From Cantharellus purpuraceus (Eukaryota > Basidiomycota > Agaricomycetes > Cantharellales > Hydnaceae), in contig JALBUN010000032.1 in the NCBI GenBank assembly GCA_025174535.1, positions 112,415 to 176,414 of the forward strand: DNA of 64,000 nucleotides, given 5' to 3'. The notes beneath the pieces were generated by a model. The model was given only the letters and a program-made list of their open reading frames with translations, made no database searches and was not told where the DNA came from. Shown here piece after piece: positions 34,926-47,287 of the stretch. Positions within the stretch are counted from its first letter, which is position 1, and every line of letters begins with the position of its first letter. The translations under genes and the position numbers were made by a program.

Positions 34926-35073
34926 GTTTGATTACTAATCCTAATTCTATTATTTCGCATCATCATTTTATTACAAGTCAAAGGAAATTACAAGCCTGCC
35001 CAAAAGCTCCAAAGGAATCACTCCGCCTCATTTTTCTCCGTTCTGAAATTTATAATCAATTTCATTTTTATTT

Positions 35074-36859
35074 TTATACATCATGTTTCCTTTTCCCCTT
35101 TCCCTTATCTACCTCAGGCTCCGTCTCTGACTCCTCATCACTCTCTACATCCGACACCCAATCCTTCTCATCTCCCATGTCTGAATCCTCGTCCAATGGG
35201 GCCATGAACTTCCACAACCAACGTAACTCAGCTGTCCAACAACCCTCCAGAACCTCCTTCTGTTTCATCATCCTCACCAAGTCTACTAACAACCCCTCCA
35301 TCCACCAAAGGTGCTCTGGCTGCAGGTTAACCAGCCGGATAAGCTGGCCCATGGTGCTATTGGGCGCCAAGATGCGCCCTGTACCTGCACCGGTTGTTGC
35401 CCCTTCCGATCCGATGCCGCTACCCCTGGCTGCCACAGCACCCGTCTCCATCTGCCTCTTTTTGGTCAGACGACCTTCCGATTCCTTCTCTGCCCCTCCT
35501 TGTACCACTAGTCGGGGCTTGATGCTCCGACTCCAGGGATCGAACTTCCCATTGATCCTACACCCTCCTTTCCAACCCTGACAATGATCGCAGGACCAAA
35601 GTCAGCGAGTTGGGCCGGTAGGCCACACGCACTCCACACCCACATCACGACATAAGTCGCAAGTTATGCCGGGTCCGCCAAATGGCTCCGTTGGAGCCAG
35701 AGCCTTGAGTGGTCCGCCCCTTCTCGCTGTGGCCTCCAAGCGTTCCCTCTCCTCCTCCTTGTCCTGCTGTTCTGCCACTGCCTTCTCCATCTCGCGCTTG
35801 CGAAGCTGGATTGCCGGCCTCGCGACACGCAGCTCCTTCTTACGGGTTGCCAACACGTGACTCTCTGCCTTGCACCATATGACCCTCCGGTCTGCCTCTC
35901 GCTTCTCCGTATCAGCACTTGGGTAGGCCTTCAATGAAAAGACCGCGACATCAAGATTCTTCTTGGTGGTAGCAGCATAGAGCTCCGCTCTTTTGCGAGC
36001 CTTGACTGCAGCTACCCAAGCCATCTCCTCATAGGAATTCAAAGTGGGATCCAGCTCCGCATCCATCCCAACATCCACGCCCACCTCGGGCTCCACATTT
36101 GCATCGAGCTCCACATTTGCATCGAGCTCCACATTTGCATCGAGCTCCACATTTGCATCGAGCTCCACATTGGCATCGGGATCCGCTTCCACCTCCACCC
36201 TCTCCGTCTCCGCCACATCATCTTCCTCAGCTGCCCCCAACTCAAATAAGGGCCATGCCTGCGGACGTAACGGCGAGTCCTCTGCAGTGACAGTCCTCAA
36301 ATGACTCATCTCCGTCCATGTAACGGAGATGATGGTGACTTCCGGGGTCCCTGGCCGTATTGGCACACTTGGACTTCCTGGGTGGCTGGTTCCCCCTGCC
36401 ACAGTCACCTCCTCCTCTACCTCCATGGCAGCCTCTAGCTCATGCACCTGCTCCTCCACTTCTTTCAGTCTTGCAGCCTCCATCGCTGCCACAAGTTCCT
36501 TTACCATGCGGGCCCTCTCAGCCTTTGCTTCCTCCTCTTTCCTTCTCCGTTCCATCTTTGCCACCTCTTTCCACATCTGCTCTTCCTCCTCTTTCCGTCT
36601 CTGTTCCGCCTCTTCCTCCTCCTTCCGTTTCTGTTCCGCCGCCTCCTCCTCCTTCCGTCTCCATTCCGCCGCCTCCTCCTCCTTCCGTCTCCGTTCCGCC
36701 ACCTCCTCCTCCTTCCGTCTCCATTCCACTTCCTCCTCCTCTTTCTGTTTCTGCTCCTCCTCCTCTTCCTTCCATCAGGCCAAGAGCAACTGCTCCAGCT
36801 TGGCCACGCTCATGCTTGCCAAAGGGTTTGACATTGTTGAGGATAAGACCTCAATCATG
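35074..36859 (-). pseudogene. Antisense Zn2Cys6-like coiled-coil gene of L2-A
   Basis: On the minus strand a start near 36859 (MIEVLSSTMSNPLASMSV) is followed by a long Glu/Lys/Arg-rich coiled coil built of KEEEAAEWRR-like units. An acidic middle and CDLCRDVGVEC then CDHCQGWKGGC follow. The two C-x2-C-x6-C halves are 12 codons apart, as in Zn2Cys6 clusters, but a TGA lies between them. A further TGA replaces CGA (present in L2-B) after EQLLLA. The C-terminal part (QLIRLVNLQPEHLWWMEGLL, then an acidic tail) ends at 35074. It sits between the chromodomain and the 3' LTR and faces pol. A role in regulating the element is only a guess. Confidence 0.6.
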
Positions 36860-36975
36860 CCCCTCATTTTATATGTCTCCAGACCCCCAGTATAACTCCG
36901 ACTGCGCCCAATCATCTCACCTATTCAATCCACGGACATGAGGCCTCAGGGGCTCGGCCTTAAATGGAGAGATAC

Positions 36976-37515
36976 TGTTATGACCATATTCATTAACACC
37001 CAGATCCCCATCCGATCCACTCAGATCCCCGCGCATATGAAATCTATACTCCATTTGGAAACCACTACATCTCCATTTTCCTGTCCGATTGTCACCACCA
37101 ATTCCGCCCATCCATCTCCGGTTCCAATTGATGCATCAGCATCACCATAGGAACCTGGACATCCGTCCCTGTTGGACTCGGACATACTCACATAAGGCCG
37201 TCAGCCTCGGAGACCCATCACTGGAGTAATTATTATTAGATTTCAAATATGTATTTAAGTTGCCCAACTGGGGACTTCATTCCACAGTTCGAATATCGAA
37301 TCACGCCTAGCTCCTAAGTCCAATCCTAACTCTCCAAGTCATACTCCATCTCTGAAATCTCGGACACCAGTATTAGTGAGGGCACAGCACATAAGCTGAA
37401 GCCAAGTCCGTTCCGACCCCCACGATGTACTCCAACCCCGACCCAACCTCCGACCCAACCTCTGACCCAACCTCTGATCCAATCTCTGACCCCCAATCGG
37501 ACCTAGTGCGTAACA
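36976..37515 (+). repeat. L2 3' LTR (copy A)
   Basis: It runs TGTTATGACC to GTGCGTAACA (540 bp) after a polypurine tract. Near its end are about five GACCCAACCTCC-like 12-bp units. It is joined directly to the truncated L2-B. Confidence 0.85.
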
Positions 37516-40160
37516 ATCGCCCCATGGAGCTCTGGTCCTATTTGTCCACAAAAAGGATAGATCACTCCGTCTATGTGTTGACTTCTGTGGACTCAACAAG
37601 ATCACCAAGAAAGACCGATACCCGATACCCTGCACCGCAGACCTACTCAAAAGTGCTCGAAAGGCTAAGATCTATTCCAAAATAGACCTCCGACATGCCT
37701 ACCATCTAGTCCACATCCAAGAAGGCGATGAATGGAAAACAACTTTCCACACACAATATGGATCTTTCGAGTGGTGCGTCATGCCCTTCAGACTAACCAA
37801 TGCTCCGGCTGCCTGCCAGAGGTTCATGAATGATACCTTCGCCAACCTCCTCAATGTGACTGTCCTCGTTTACTTAGACAACATTTTGGTATATTCAGAC
37901 AATGAAGAAGAACATCGGACACATGTCCGAGAGGTACTCCGATGTCTCCGAAAACATGGCCTCTTCACCCGTGCTGGCAAATGTGAATTCCACTCCGACT
38001 TGGTCGAATACCTAGGCTATATCCTCTCCCTGGCAGGATTGACAATGTCTGATGACAAAATCAAAGCCATACAGGAATGGCCAGAACCCTGGAAAGTCAA
38101 GGACATACAGTCCTTCCTGGGGTTCGCCAACTTCTACTGCCACTTCATTCACAGCTACTCCAATATCACCGTTCCGCTCACCCAACTCACTAGGAAGGGT
38201 ATCCAATGGAATTTCACTGATGAATGTAGACAGAGCTTTGAGACCTTGAAAAAGGCCTTTACTTCCGCTCCAATACTGACTCATTGGGTTCCAGATGTTC
38301 CTATCCTATTAGAGACTGATGCCTCCGACTATGCACTTGCCGCAATCCTGTCCATCATCTCTCTGGACGACGGACAAGTCCATCCAATTGCTTTTCACTC
38401 ATGTACATTTACACCCCCTGAACTGAACTATGATGCCCATGACAAAGAGCTCCTTGCCATATATGAAGCCTTCCAGATATGGAGACACTACCTTGAAGGC
38501 CCCTCTGATCCGGTGGACATCATAACTGACCACAAAAACTTGGAATACTTCTCCACAACGAAACTACTCACCCGGAGACAAGTCTGATGGTCTGAATACC
38601 TATCTCAGTTCAATCTCATTATCCGTTTCCGTCCAGGTCAACTCAGAGCAAAGCCTGACGCGTTAACTAGACACTGGGACGTCTACCCTAAAGAGGGGAA
38701 TAGCGACTATGCCACTGTAAACCCACACAACTTTCATCCTGTGTTTACTAACAAGCAGCTGGCATCGTCCCTACAAGCATCCACCCTCATGACTCCCACC
38801 CTCTGAGCTGTCACCATCATGGACATCAACCAACTCCACTCCAACATCCGCTCATCACTCCGATCTGATCCTGTTGCAGTTAAACACTTGGACAACCCTT
38901 CTGATCCGAAATGGTCATTTGACCCCGAAGGACACCTCCGACACAACAACTGGATATGCATCCCTGACGCCAACGGTCTCCGACTCCAAGTTTTGCAGTA
39001 TTATCATGATCACCCAATCTCAGGCCATTTCAGGCAAAATTGCACACAAGGATTAATCCAACGAGACTATGTATGGCCAAAAATGCGAGAATACATTCAA
39101 CACTACTGTAACTCCTGCACCACATGTATGCGCTCAAAATCACAAAGGCACAAACCCTACGGAATGCTTAAGCAACTTCTGGTCCCGAAGCAACCATGGA
39201 ACTCCATCTCCATGGATTTCATAGAGAAGCTCCCCCCATCGCTTGGATACGACACCATACTCATGATTGTCAACAGGTTCACTAAACAATCACTATTCAT
39301 TCCGACACATGACACCATCACCTCCGCCTCACTAGCTAAATTGTTCGTTCTCCACATATTCTCTAAACACGGAGTCCCATTGCATGTCATGTCCAATCGG
39401 GGCTCGGAGTTCGTGTCCTCCTTCTTCTGCACATTAGGAAAGGCTCTTGACATGAAGCTTCACTTCACCTCCGGATACCATCCTGATGGAGATGGACAAA
39501 CAGAACAAATGAATTAGTCCCTGGAACAATATCTCTGAATCTATTGTAACTATCAACAAGACAACTGGGCTCATCTACTTCTGATTGCAGAGTTTGCCTA
39601 CAACAATGCTCCAAACGCAACTACTGGCATCTCTCTGTTCTTTGCTAATAAAGGCTATCATCCGAACATCTCTGTCCACCCTGAGAAGGAACTTGCCTCC
39701 ACCAAAGCCTGCCAATTCATAACCGACCTTGATCAACTACACCAACATCTCCAAGAAACCATCTCCAATGCCCAGAAACAATATCAAGTCTCCGCAGACC
39801 GATGCTGCATTCCAGCTCCGGACCTGCAAATTGGAGACAAAGTATTCGTTAAGGCTGAACACTTCCAGACCACCCGCCCATTGAAGAAACTCTCCGAGAA
39901 ATACTTAGGTCCTTATGAGGTCATTGCTCGCACAGGCAGCAGGTCCTTCACCCTCCGCCTCCTGGACCACTTCCGAGCAGTTCATCCGGTCTTCCATATA
40001 TCAATGCTCAAACCCGCTACTACGAATGAGATCTCCGGTCACACGCAACCCCCCATCCCCCGATCATCATCGAAGGAGACAATGAATATGAGATATCTGA
40101 GATCCTGGACTCAAAGATCGACCGTCAATACAAGTGCAAGCTCCAGTACTTAGTCAAATA
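37516..40160 (+). pseudogene. Pol of L2-B, 5'-truncated and disabled
   Basis: It begins inside the reverse transcriptase (LSTKRIDHSVYVLTSV region) directly after LTR A. Reverse transcriptase (FRLTNAPAACQRF; YLDNILVY, with DN in place of the catalytic DD), thumb and RNase H (ETDASDYALAAIL; DKELLAIYEAFQIW) are complete to 38587. Integrase zinc region, core and SH3-like part follow (38819-39880 and on). The chromodomain stops short at 40160, where sequence enters the antisense gene. Stops: TGA after RRQV, TAG after QMN, TGA after QYL. Confidence 0.9.
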
Positions 40161-41746
40161 GACTGGATACGAAGGCACTGACGAAGAGTTGTCCACCAAC
40201 CCTCCAGAACCTCCTTCCATTTCATTGTCTTCACCAAGTCCACTAGCAACCCCTCCGTCCACTGGAGGTGCTCCAACTGAAGGTTAACCAGCTGGATAAG
40301 CTGGCCCACGGTACTATTGGGCGCAGAGACATGCCCTGTACCTGCACCGGTTGTTGCCCCTTCCGATCTGACACCACTACCCCTGGCTGCCACAGCACCT
40401 GTCTCCATCTGCCACTTTTTGGTCGGATGACCTTCCGATTCCTTCTCTGCCCCTCCTTGTACCACTAGTCGGGGCTTGACGCTCCGACTCCAGGGATCGA
40501 ACTTCCCATTGATCCTACACCCTCCTTTCCAACCCCGACAACGATTGCAGGACCAAAGTCAGCGAGTTGGGCCAGTAGGCCACACGCACTCCACACCCAC
40601 ATCACGACATAAGTCACAAGTTACGCCGGGCCCGCCAAATGGCTCCGCTGGAGCCAGAGCCTTGGGTGATCCGCCCCTTCTCATTGTGGCCTCCAAGCGT
40701 TCCCTCTCCTCCTCCTTGTCCTGCTGTTCTGCCACTGCCTTCTCCATCTCGCACTTGCGAAGCTGGATTGCCAACCTCACGACACACAGCTCCTTCTTAC
40801 GGGTTGCCAACATGCGACTCTCTGCCTTGCACCATATGACCCTCCAATCCGCCTCCCACTTCTCCGTATCAGCACTTGGGTAGGCCTTCAATGAAAAGAC
40901 CACGACGTCATGATTCTTCTTGGTGGTAGCAGCATAGAGCTCCGCTCTTTTGCGAGCCTCAACCGCGGCTACCCAAGCCATCTCCTTGTAGCAATTCAAA
41001 GTTGGATCCGGCTCCACATCCGTCCCGACATCCACACCCACCTTGGGCTCTGCATTTGCGTCGAGCTCCATATTGGCATTGGGATCTGCCTCCACCTCTG
41101 CCCTCTCTGCCTCCACTGCTTCATCTTCCTCAGCCGCACCCAACCCAAATAATGGCTGTGCCTGCAGACGTAATGGCAAGTCCACTGCAGTGACAGTTTT
41201 TGGACAAGTTGTCTCCGTCCGTGTAATGGAGATGATGGCGACTTCAGGGGTCCCTGTCCGTATCGGCACACTCGGACTTCCTGGACTTTCAGTCTTGCGG
41301 CCTCCATTGTGGCCGCAAGTTCCTTGACCCTGCAGGCTCTCTTGGCCTTCGCTTCCTCCTCTTTCCTTCTCTGTTTCGTCTCCACCGCCTCTTTCCGCCT
41401 CTGTTCCTCCTCCTCCTTCCATCTCCGTTCTGCCTCCTCCTCCTCCTTCCATCTCCATTCCTCCTCCTCCTCCTTCCGTCTCCATTCCACCTCCTCCTCC
41501 TCCTTCCGTCTCCGTTCCACCTCCTCCTCCTTCTGTCTCCATTCCACCTCCTCCTCCTCCTTGCGTCTCCATTCTGCTTCCTCCTCCTCTTTCCATTTCT
41601 GCTCCTCCTCCTCTTCCTTCTGTCGGGCCAAGAGCAACTGCTCCAGCTCGGCCACGCTCATGCTTGCCAAAGCGTTTGACATCGTTGAGGATAAGACCAT
41701 GTCTCCAGACCCCCAGTATAACTCCAACTGCACCCAACCATCTCAC
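40154..41746 (-). pseudogene. Antisense Zn2Cys6-like coiled-coil gene of L2-B
   Basis: Homologue of the gene at 35074-36859, also antisense between pol and LTR. The minus-strand frame reads MSNALASMSVAELEQLLLAR, then KEEEE-rich coiled coil (to about 41300). A frame change follows, then acidic EADPNANMELDANAEPKVGV, ELYAATTKKNHDVVVFSLKA, CDLCRDVGVEC, TGA and CNRCRGWKGGC. The end is shorter than in L2-A, because the junction with pol at 40160 removed the acidic tail. The TGA between the half-clusters is shared by both copies, so it is older than their split or is read through. Confidence 0.6.
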
Positions 41747-41801
41747 CTATTCAATCCACGGACATGAGGCCTCAGGGGCTCAGCCTTAAATGGAGAGATA
41801 C

Positions 41802-41994
41802 TGTTATGACCATATTCATTAACACCCAGATCCCCATCCGATCCACTCAGATCCCCGCGCATATGAAATCTATACTCCATTTGGAAACCGCCATGTCTCC
41901 ATCTACCTGTCCAATTGTCACCGCTGATTCCACCCATCCATCTCCGGCTCCAATTGATGCATCAGCATCACCATAGGAACCCGGACATCTGTCC
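41802..41994 (+). repeat. L2 3' LTR (copy B), left part
   Basis: It begins TGTTATGACCATATTC after TTAAATGGAGAGATAC, and is split at 41994 by the insertion of element G4. It continues at 48348. Confidence 0.9.
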
Positions 41995-42356
41995 TGTGAG
42001 GGCGACACTGATGACGAGGCCACAACAACAAGATACTCAATAAGTGAGAGCCGATAAGAAATAATGCCAGCTGGTACAGCAGATATCCTCAGTCTATACA
42101 GCTGTTTCTGATAAATACATGGGACTTACCTGGTACAGCAGATATCCTCAGAGATCAAGCTGAGGGGATCACACTGCACCAAGGCAAGTCTTTATACTAA
42201 ATGATGGAGACGGATAGGAGAACCAAGATAGGGGAGGAAGGATAGGGGAAGTGATAGGGGCAATGAAATAGGGGAGACGCACCCTGACAGGCTGCGCTGA
42301 TAGGGGTGTCAAGAGAAAATACTAAAAATAGAATATGACTTATTTGAACCCTGACA
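41995..42356 (+). repeat. G4 5' LTR
   Basis: TGTGAGGGCGACACTG to GAACCCTGACA, 362 bp. It contains two copies of CTGGTACAGCAGATATCCTC. Confidence 0.9.
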
Positions 42357-42409
42357 TCACCTCTCTCTTAATGCATGTCGTCTTGATATGCACTATCATC
42401 CCATCCATC

Positions 42410-42847
42410 TCAAGAGAGACACACCCTGAAGCACTCTGCAAGGTCCCTTCTCACTCTCTGCCAAAGTAGAGCCCATGATGAGTGTTGATGGTGACTCTTC
42501 TCTGCCTTGGGGTAAAGTGGGATGGTGAACTCTCTGGGGGATATGGGATCGTTTGTGCTGAAAACTGCTCCAAGTATCATCTCCCCTCCCTCATAGGTGA
42601 CTTTACCGGCGAGCCCTTGGAAGGCGTATGGTATGTCATAGTTGCCGATGAATAGAGGGTCCCTGATGTAGTATGTCTGGCGTCTTGATGGATTACGATG
42701 CCAGAAGGGGAAATGAACTTGTGGAGGTGGAGATGGGAGGTTATAATCCTCTACAGCACGTGCAGTATCCCTTGAGTCAACTGACCAAGTGATTGATGGG
42801 TAGGAACGGAGTGAGCGTAGAGGGGTGGATTCAGACTGGTAAAGCAT
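42410..42847 (-). CDS. Antisense accessory ORF beside the G4 5' LTR
   Basis: 145 residues, starting MLYQSESTPLRSLRSYPSIT and ending ECFRVCLS. Landmarks: WSVDSRDTARAVEDY, SPPPQVHFPFW, YYIRDPLFIGNYDIPYAF. It is intact. A TATATAAG element lies about 70 bases upstream on its own strand (near 42910), so it could be transcribed towards the LTR. The product at 47288-47725 is nearly identical. No known domain; distantly like the ORF at 28561-28890. Confidence 0.55.
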   Translation of the reverse strand: MLYQSESTPLRSLRSYPSITWSVDSRDTARAVEDYNLPSPPPQVHFPFWHRNPSRRQTYYIRDPLFIGNYDIPYAFQGLAGKVTYEGGEMILGAVFSTNDPISPREFTIPLYPKAEKSHHQHSSWALLWQRVRRDLAECFRVCLS

Positions 42848-42937
42848 GGTGGGTTGGGTAGTGAACAATGATGGTTTTACTGAGGAAGGGGAAGTGGATT
42901 CACTGGCTTATATACAGTTAGTGGAATTTCGGCATGG

Positions 42938-43459
42938 ATGAATTTGGTGAGTGCTAAGCTTCACTGTGCCTATGCCCGAGGGCTCCCTGCAATGATTCTT
43001 AACAAGATCCATGCACAGCCATCCCTCCCATCTGATCTCAAGGCATGGAAGGAAGCGGCCTGTCAAATTGACCGCAACCACCGTTGTCTTCTAGAAGTGA
43101 GACGTGCTCAGACTTCCCTCACTCCTGTCCGCTCTACCCCATCCCACCCTCACAGCACTCTGGTCATCTCTGTACCAACTACCTTGGCAACCTCTAATGG
43201 TGCTGCACCTATGGATATTGACTCCAACCACCATCGCATTGAGACTCGGACATGCTATAACTGTGGAAAGCGTGGCCATATATCCCCAGCATGCCCTGAA
43301 CCACGCAAGGAACGTATCCGAGCTGATCTCACACAAACAGCAATTGCAGGCATGATATCAGAGTCAGTAGCAGCTGCACTGAAGGCCAAGGAAGAAGCGC
43401 AGAAGGCAGCAATTCCAAAGCAAGAGGAGAAGCAGGATTTTCAGGCCAGTCAGCAGTGA
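42938..43459 (+). pseudogene. G4 Gag, N-terminally truncated
   Basis: The frame contains GLPAMILNKIHAQPSLPSDL, a basic linker and one CCHC zinc knuckle CYNCGKRGHISPAC, then an Ala/Lys/Glu-rich end. Most of the capsid part is missing, because the inverted-repeat arm begins at 42971 and replaces the upstream gag. Confidence 0.75.
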
Positions 43460-44199
43460 AGAGCATGCCCTGCCTGACAAACCAGTTTTCAGTTCTTGAA
43501 TCATGTACTGTAGGGCTCACAAGTGATATGTTACACGCACACTCCCTTGTCCATCAGACTGAAACCAAAACAGCCATGCCTGAAAACCCTTCTCAACTTC
43601 CAGCTAAACATGATGACCCTCCTCGTCTCTACCTTCGATCTGCAGACATCCGTCGATGTACAAGAATTTCCATGAAAATCCACTTGGTAGACACTGGATA
43701 CCCTCTAGCCGTGGATGCACTCCTCGATAGTGGTGCTACAGGAATGTTCATTGATGCAGAATATGTCAAAGCAGAGAAACTTCGAACACACCCTCTACCA
43801 TGTGCCATACCTGTTTATAACATTGATGGGACCCCAAATGAAGCAGGTTCAATCAAGGAAGAAGTCAATCTCATCTGCACATATGGGACCCATACCAAAC
43901 GTGCCACATTTTCAGTCACAAGCCTGGGAACCTTTGGCATAATTGTTGGGCACACCTGGCTTGTGAAGCACAACCCAGAGGTAGACTGGCATACAGGAAA
44001 GGTACAGATGACTCGCTGCCCTGATTCATGTGGAGAAGTACCAGAACACAAAGAGCATTCGCTTGGTACAACTCCTTCAAATGGCAAGAACTCACACAGG
44101 CAACCCCAATACGAGGGAGACCGAACATTTGTTATCTTTGTAGAGGAAGACTTGGAGAATATCTATGCTGGTTCAACAGTTTCTCAACGGCTCACATAG
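43456..44199 (+). CDS. G4 aspartic protease region
   Basis: It overlaps the end of gag by 4 bases. The active-site motif ALLDSGATGMFID is intact, with the usual GHTWLVKHNPEVDW region downstream (ILGxxWL-type). The frame ends at 44199, and reverse transcriptase lies in another frame from 44377. About 247 codons. Confidence 0.75.
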   Translation: MKSMPCLTNQFSVLESCTVGLTSDMLHAHSLVHQTETKTAMPENPSQLPAKHDDPPRLYLRSADIRRCTRISMKIHLVDTGYPLAVDALLDSGATGMFIDAEYVKAEKLRTHPLPCAIPVYNIDGTPNEAGSIKEEVNLICTYGTHTKRATFSVTSLGTFGIIVGHTWLVKHNPEVDWHTGKVQMTRCPDSCGEVPEHKEHSLGTTPSNGKNSHRQPQYEGDRTFVIFVEEDLENIYAGSTVSQRLT

Positions 44200-44376
44200 A
44201 AGGCTGCAGAATCTACTCCAGTCAAAACCTTTGAGGAGATTGTCCCAAAGGCGTACTGGGGATTTAAGGATGTTTTTGCAAAGGAGTCCTTTGACCAACT
44301 TCCACCTCAAAAACTGTGGGACCACGCTATTGAACTCACTCCAGGAGCGCAACCCTTCAGCACAAAGGTCTATCCA

Positions 44377-47181
44377 ATGTCCCCAAATGAGCAGAAGGAG
44401 TTGGACGCATTCCTTGAGGAGAACCTACGGAATCATCATATACATCCTTCCAAGTCACCCATGGCATCCCCTGTCTTTTTTGTGAAGAAGAAGGACGGTA
44501 ATCTTTGTTTTGTGCAAGACTACCGCAAGCTGAATGATATCACAATCAAGACCGCCTACCCACTACCCCTGGTATCAGACATCATGAATAAAATTGCCGC
44601 AGCCAATGCCAAGTACTTTACCAAGCTTGACATCCGATGGGGATATAACAATGTGCATATTAAAGAGGGCGATGAGTGGAAGGCAGCCTTTCGAACCAAT
44701 CGTGGTCTATTTGAACCCCTGGTCATGTTCTTTGGTCTCACAAACAGCCCAGCAACCTTTCAGACGATGATGAATGGCATTTTCAAGGAGCTCATTGATG
44801 ATGGCACTATGGTAGTGTTCATGGACGACATCCTCATTTTCACTGAATCCCTAGAACAACACCACACGATCGTGCAATCTGTCCTTGAAATTCTTCAGGC
44901 CAACTACCTGTACCTCAAACCAGAGAAATGCCTTTTCTCACAACAGAAGGTAGATTATCTTGGATTGATTCTCTCACAGTGGTCCTGGATACCTGATGGC
45001 CCAGAACAAGAAGCCTTTGATAAACTCAAGCAGCTTGTCACGTCAACTCCAATCCTTGTCCTCCCAGATCAAACCAAGCATTTTCGACTAGAGACAGATG
45101 CTTCAGCATATGCAACAGGTGCTGTTCTATCTCAACTCTGTGACAATGAGAAATGGAGGCCAGTAGGTTTTGTATCCAAGAGCCTTTCAGATGCAGAGCG
45201 CAACTATGCCATCCATGATAAGGAATTGCTCTCAGTCATCCGTGGACTAGAAGAATGGCACCACATCTTGGAAGGGACCAAATACAAGATTGAAATCCTT
45301 AACAACCATCAAAACCTCACATATTTCCGTACAGCTCAGAATCTCAATCGTCGACAAGCTCGCTGGTCACTATACCTTTCTCGTTTTGACTTTGAACTGA
45401 TCCACCGTCCTGGACGACATTCAGCCAAACCTGATGCCCTCTCACGACGTGTAGATCATAAGTGGGGGGAGGAAGATAACCAGTACCAGGTTCTTCTTGG
45501 CCCTGAGCTGTTCCACATCGATGTGACATCCACCTATCCAGGGCCAGAAGCTCAAATGATCACAGGAGAAGGAGACATATTCCTGGAATGTGTGCAGAAC
45601 TGCACCAACAGAGATGAAAAGGTTGTAAAGGCTCTTAAGGAACTTGGTCCCTCTCAGAATTTACGAGGACAGGAATGGACCGAGGAGAATGGACTTGTCC
45701 TCTATCGTGGCAAGGTATATGTCCCTCTTGACCCAAAATTGCGCCATGACATTGTAAGGGCACACCACGATACTCACATTACAGGTCACCCTGGTCGCTG
45801 GAGAACAACAGAACTTGTATCCCGCAGCTACTGGTGGCCTGGATTTGGACGATACATTGCCAAATATGTCAAGGGATGTGACCTCTGCAATCGGACAAAA
45901 GCTTTCCCTGCTCCTCCTATGGGTAAACTCCTGCCTAATCGTGTCCCAGATCGGAGGTGGCAAGTAATATCTGTTGACCTTATTGTAGAGCTACCCATCA
46001 GCCATGGCTATGATGCACTCCTTGTCGTTGTGGACCGTCTTTCCAAATGAGCACATGTTATCCCTACCACCTCTGACATCAACTGCATAGGAGTTGCACG
46101 ACTTTTCTGAGACCATGTGTGGAAACACCACGGCCTTCCTGAGGAGATCATCAGTGACCATGGCACCCAGTTTGTCTCTCAATTTATGCACGAGCTCAAT
46201 AAGCTTTTAGGGATCAAGGTTGCAGCATCCACAGTATATCATCCACAAACCGATGGTCAGACGGAAAGGGTCAATCAAGAAATTGAACAATACTTGAGGC
46301 TTTTCGTCAATCAGCACCAGGATGACTGGATTGAGTGGGTTCCTCTTGCCAAATTCACATACAACAACCGCATCCACTCCTCCACGCAATCAACCCCCTT
46401 CATGCTTGATACAGGCCAACACCCAAGGCTTGGGCTAGAGCCAATCTGAGAGACACGACTTGAAGCACTGGAAGAATTCACTGAGCGTATGGAGACGGCC
46501 ACCACTGAGGCTCGCTCCACCCTGGAAAAGGCAGCAGATGATATGGCACGATTCTATGATGCCCATCGGCAAGCAGCCCCAGTATACAAACTTGGTGACA
46601 AGGTCTGGCTCAATGCACAAAATATCACCACCACCCGTCCAACCAAGAAACTTGATCACAAATGGTTAGGACCATATGTGATTAATAAGGTGGTCTCACG
46701 AAATGCCTATGGCCTACAACTTCCCCCAATCTTTGGCTGCACTCATCCAGTGTTCTCTGTTGTCTTACTCCATCCTTATGAAAAGGATCCCATCCCTGAA
46801 CGCCAGTCATCTCCTCCACCACCTCCAGTCATTTGAGATGGAGTACAGGAATACGAAGTTGAGAAGATCCTTGACAGCAGAGTTTTCCGAGGAAGACTGG
46901 AATACCTGGTGCGTTGGAAGGGCTATGGAGCTGCTGACGACCTCTGGATCCCAGCTAAGGATGCCAGTGGGGCTAGAAGGCGCATTGCAGACTTCCATCG
47001 GGAAAATCCTGAAGCCCCAAGGCGTATTTCAGCAGCCACCTATGTGGCTCTTCCCTTCAGATGCTTTGAGAACTTCACAGAACCTCCCAAACAGGTCCTC
47101 TTTGATTGGACAGCTGGCAGGAACCCAACACGTGGTATTGGACACATTTCAGAGCCGCAGAATAGGCACAGTGAAGCTTAG
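44377..47181 (+). pseudogene. G4 reverse transcriptase, RNase H, integrase, chromodomain
   Basis: The first open part (44377-46050) has reverse transcriptase (FFVKKKDGNLCFVQDYRKLN; FMDDILIF), a deletion in the thumb at LILSQWSWIPDG, RNase H (ETDASAYATGAVLSQL; HDKELLSVIRGLEEWH) and the integrase zinc region (HDTHITGHPG...CDLCNRTK). After TGA 46048 the integrase core continues (GLPEEIISDHGTQFVSQF; HPQTDGQTERVNQ). Then come the GPYVINKVVSRNAYGLQL part and a chromodomain ([20 protein letters not shown]). Four TGA stops (near 46048, 46108, 46447, 46834) break an otherwise open frame. Confidence 0.9.
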
Positions 47182-47287
47182 CACTCACCAAATTCATCCA
47201 TGCCGAAATTCCACTAACTGTATATAAGCCAGTGAATCCACTTCCCCTTCCTCAGTAAAACCATCATTGTTCACTACCCAACCCACC

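Larger units (their letters stand above)
31268..37515 (+). mobile_element. Gypsy element L2-A (5' end replaced, 3' LTR present)
   Basis: Order: gag, protease, reverse transcriptase, integrase, chromodomain, then an antisense gene (35074-36859), a polypurine-like TTAAATGGAGAGATAC and an LTR (36976-37515). No 5' LTR of this family is present; the probable long LTR at 29904-31267 abuts gag. A deletion at about 33640 removes the thumb, RNase H and integrase zinc region. Confidence 0.85.

Noticed and set aside
36044..36831. Ser/Thr-, Pro- or Leu-rich plus-strand proteins at 36044-36895 and 41309-41767
   Set aside because: They are the complement of the coiled-coil repeats of the antisense genes, whose minus-strand frame has better protein character.
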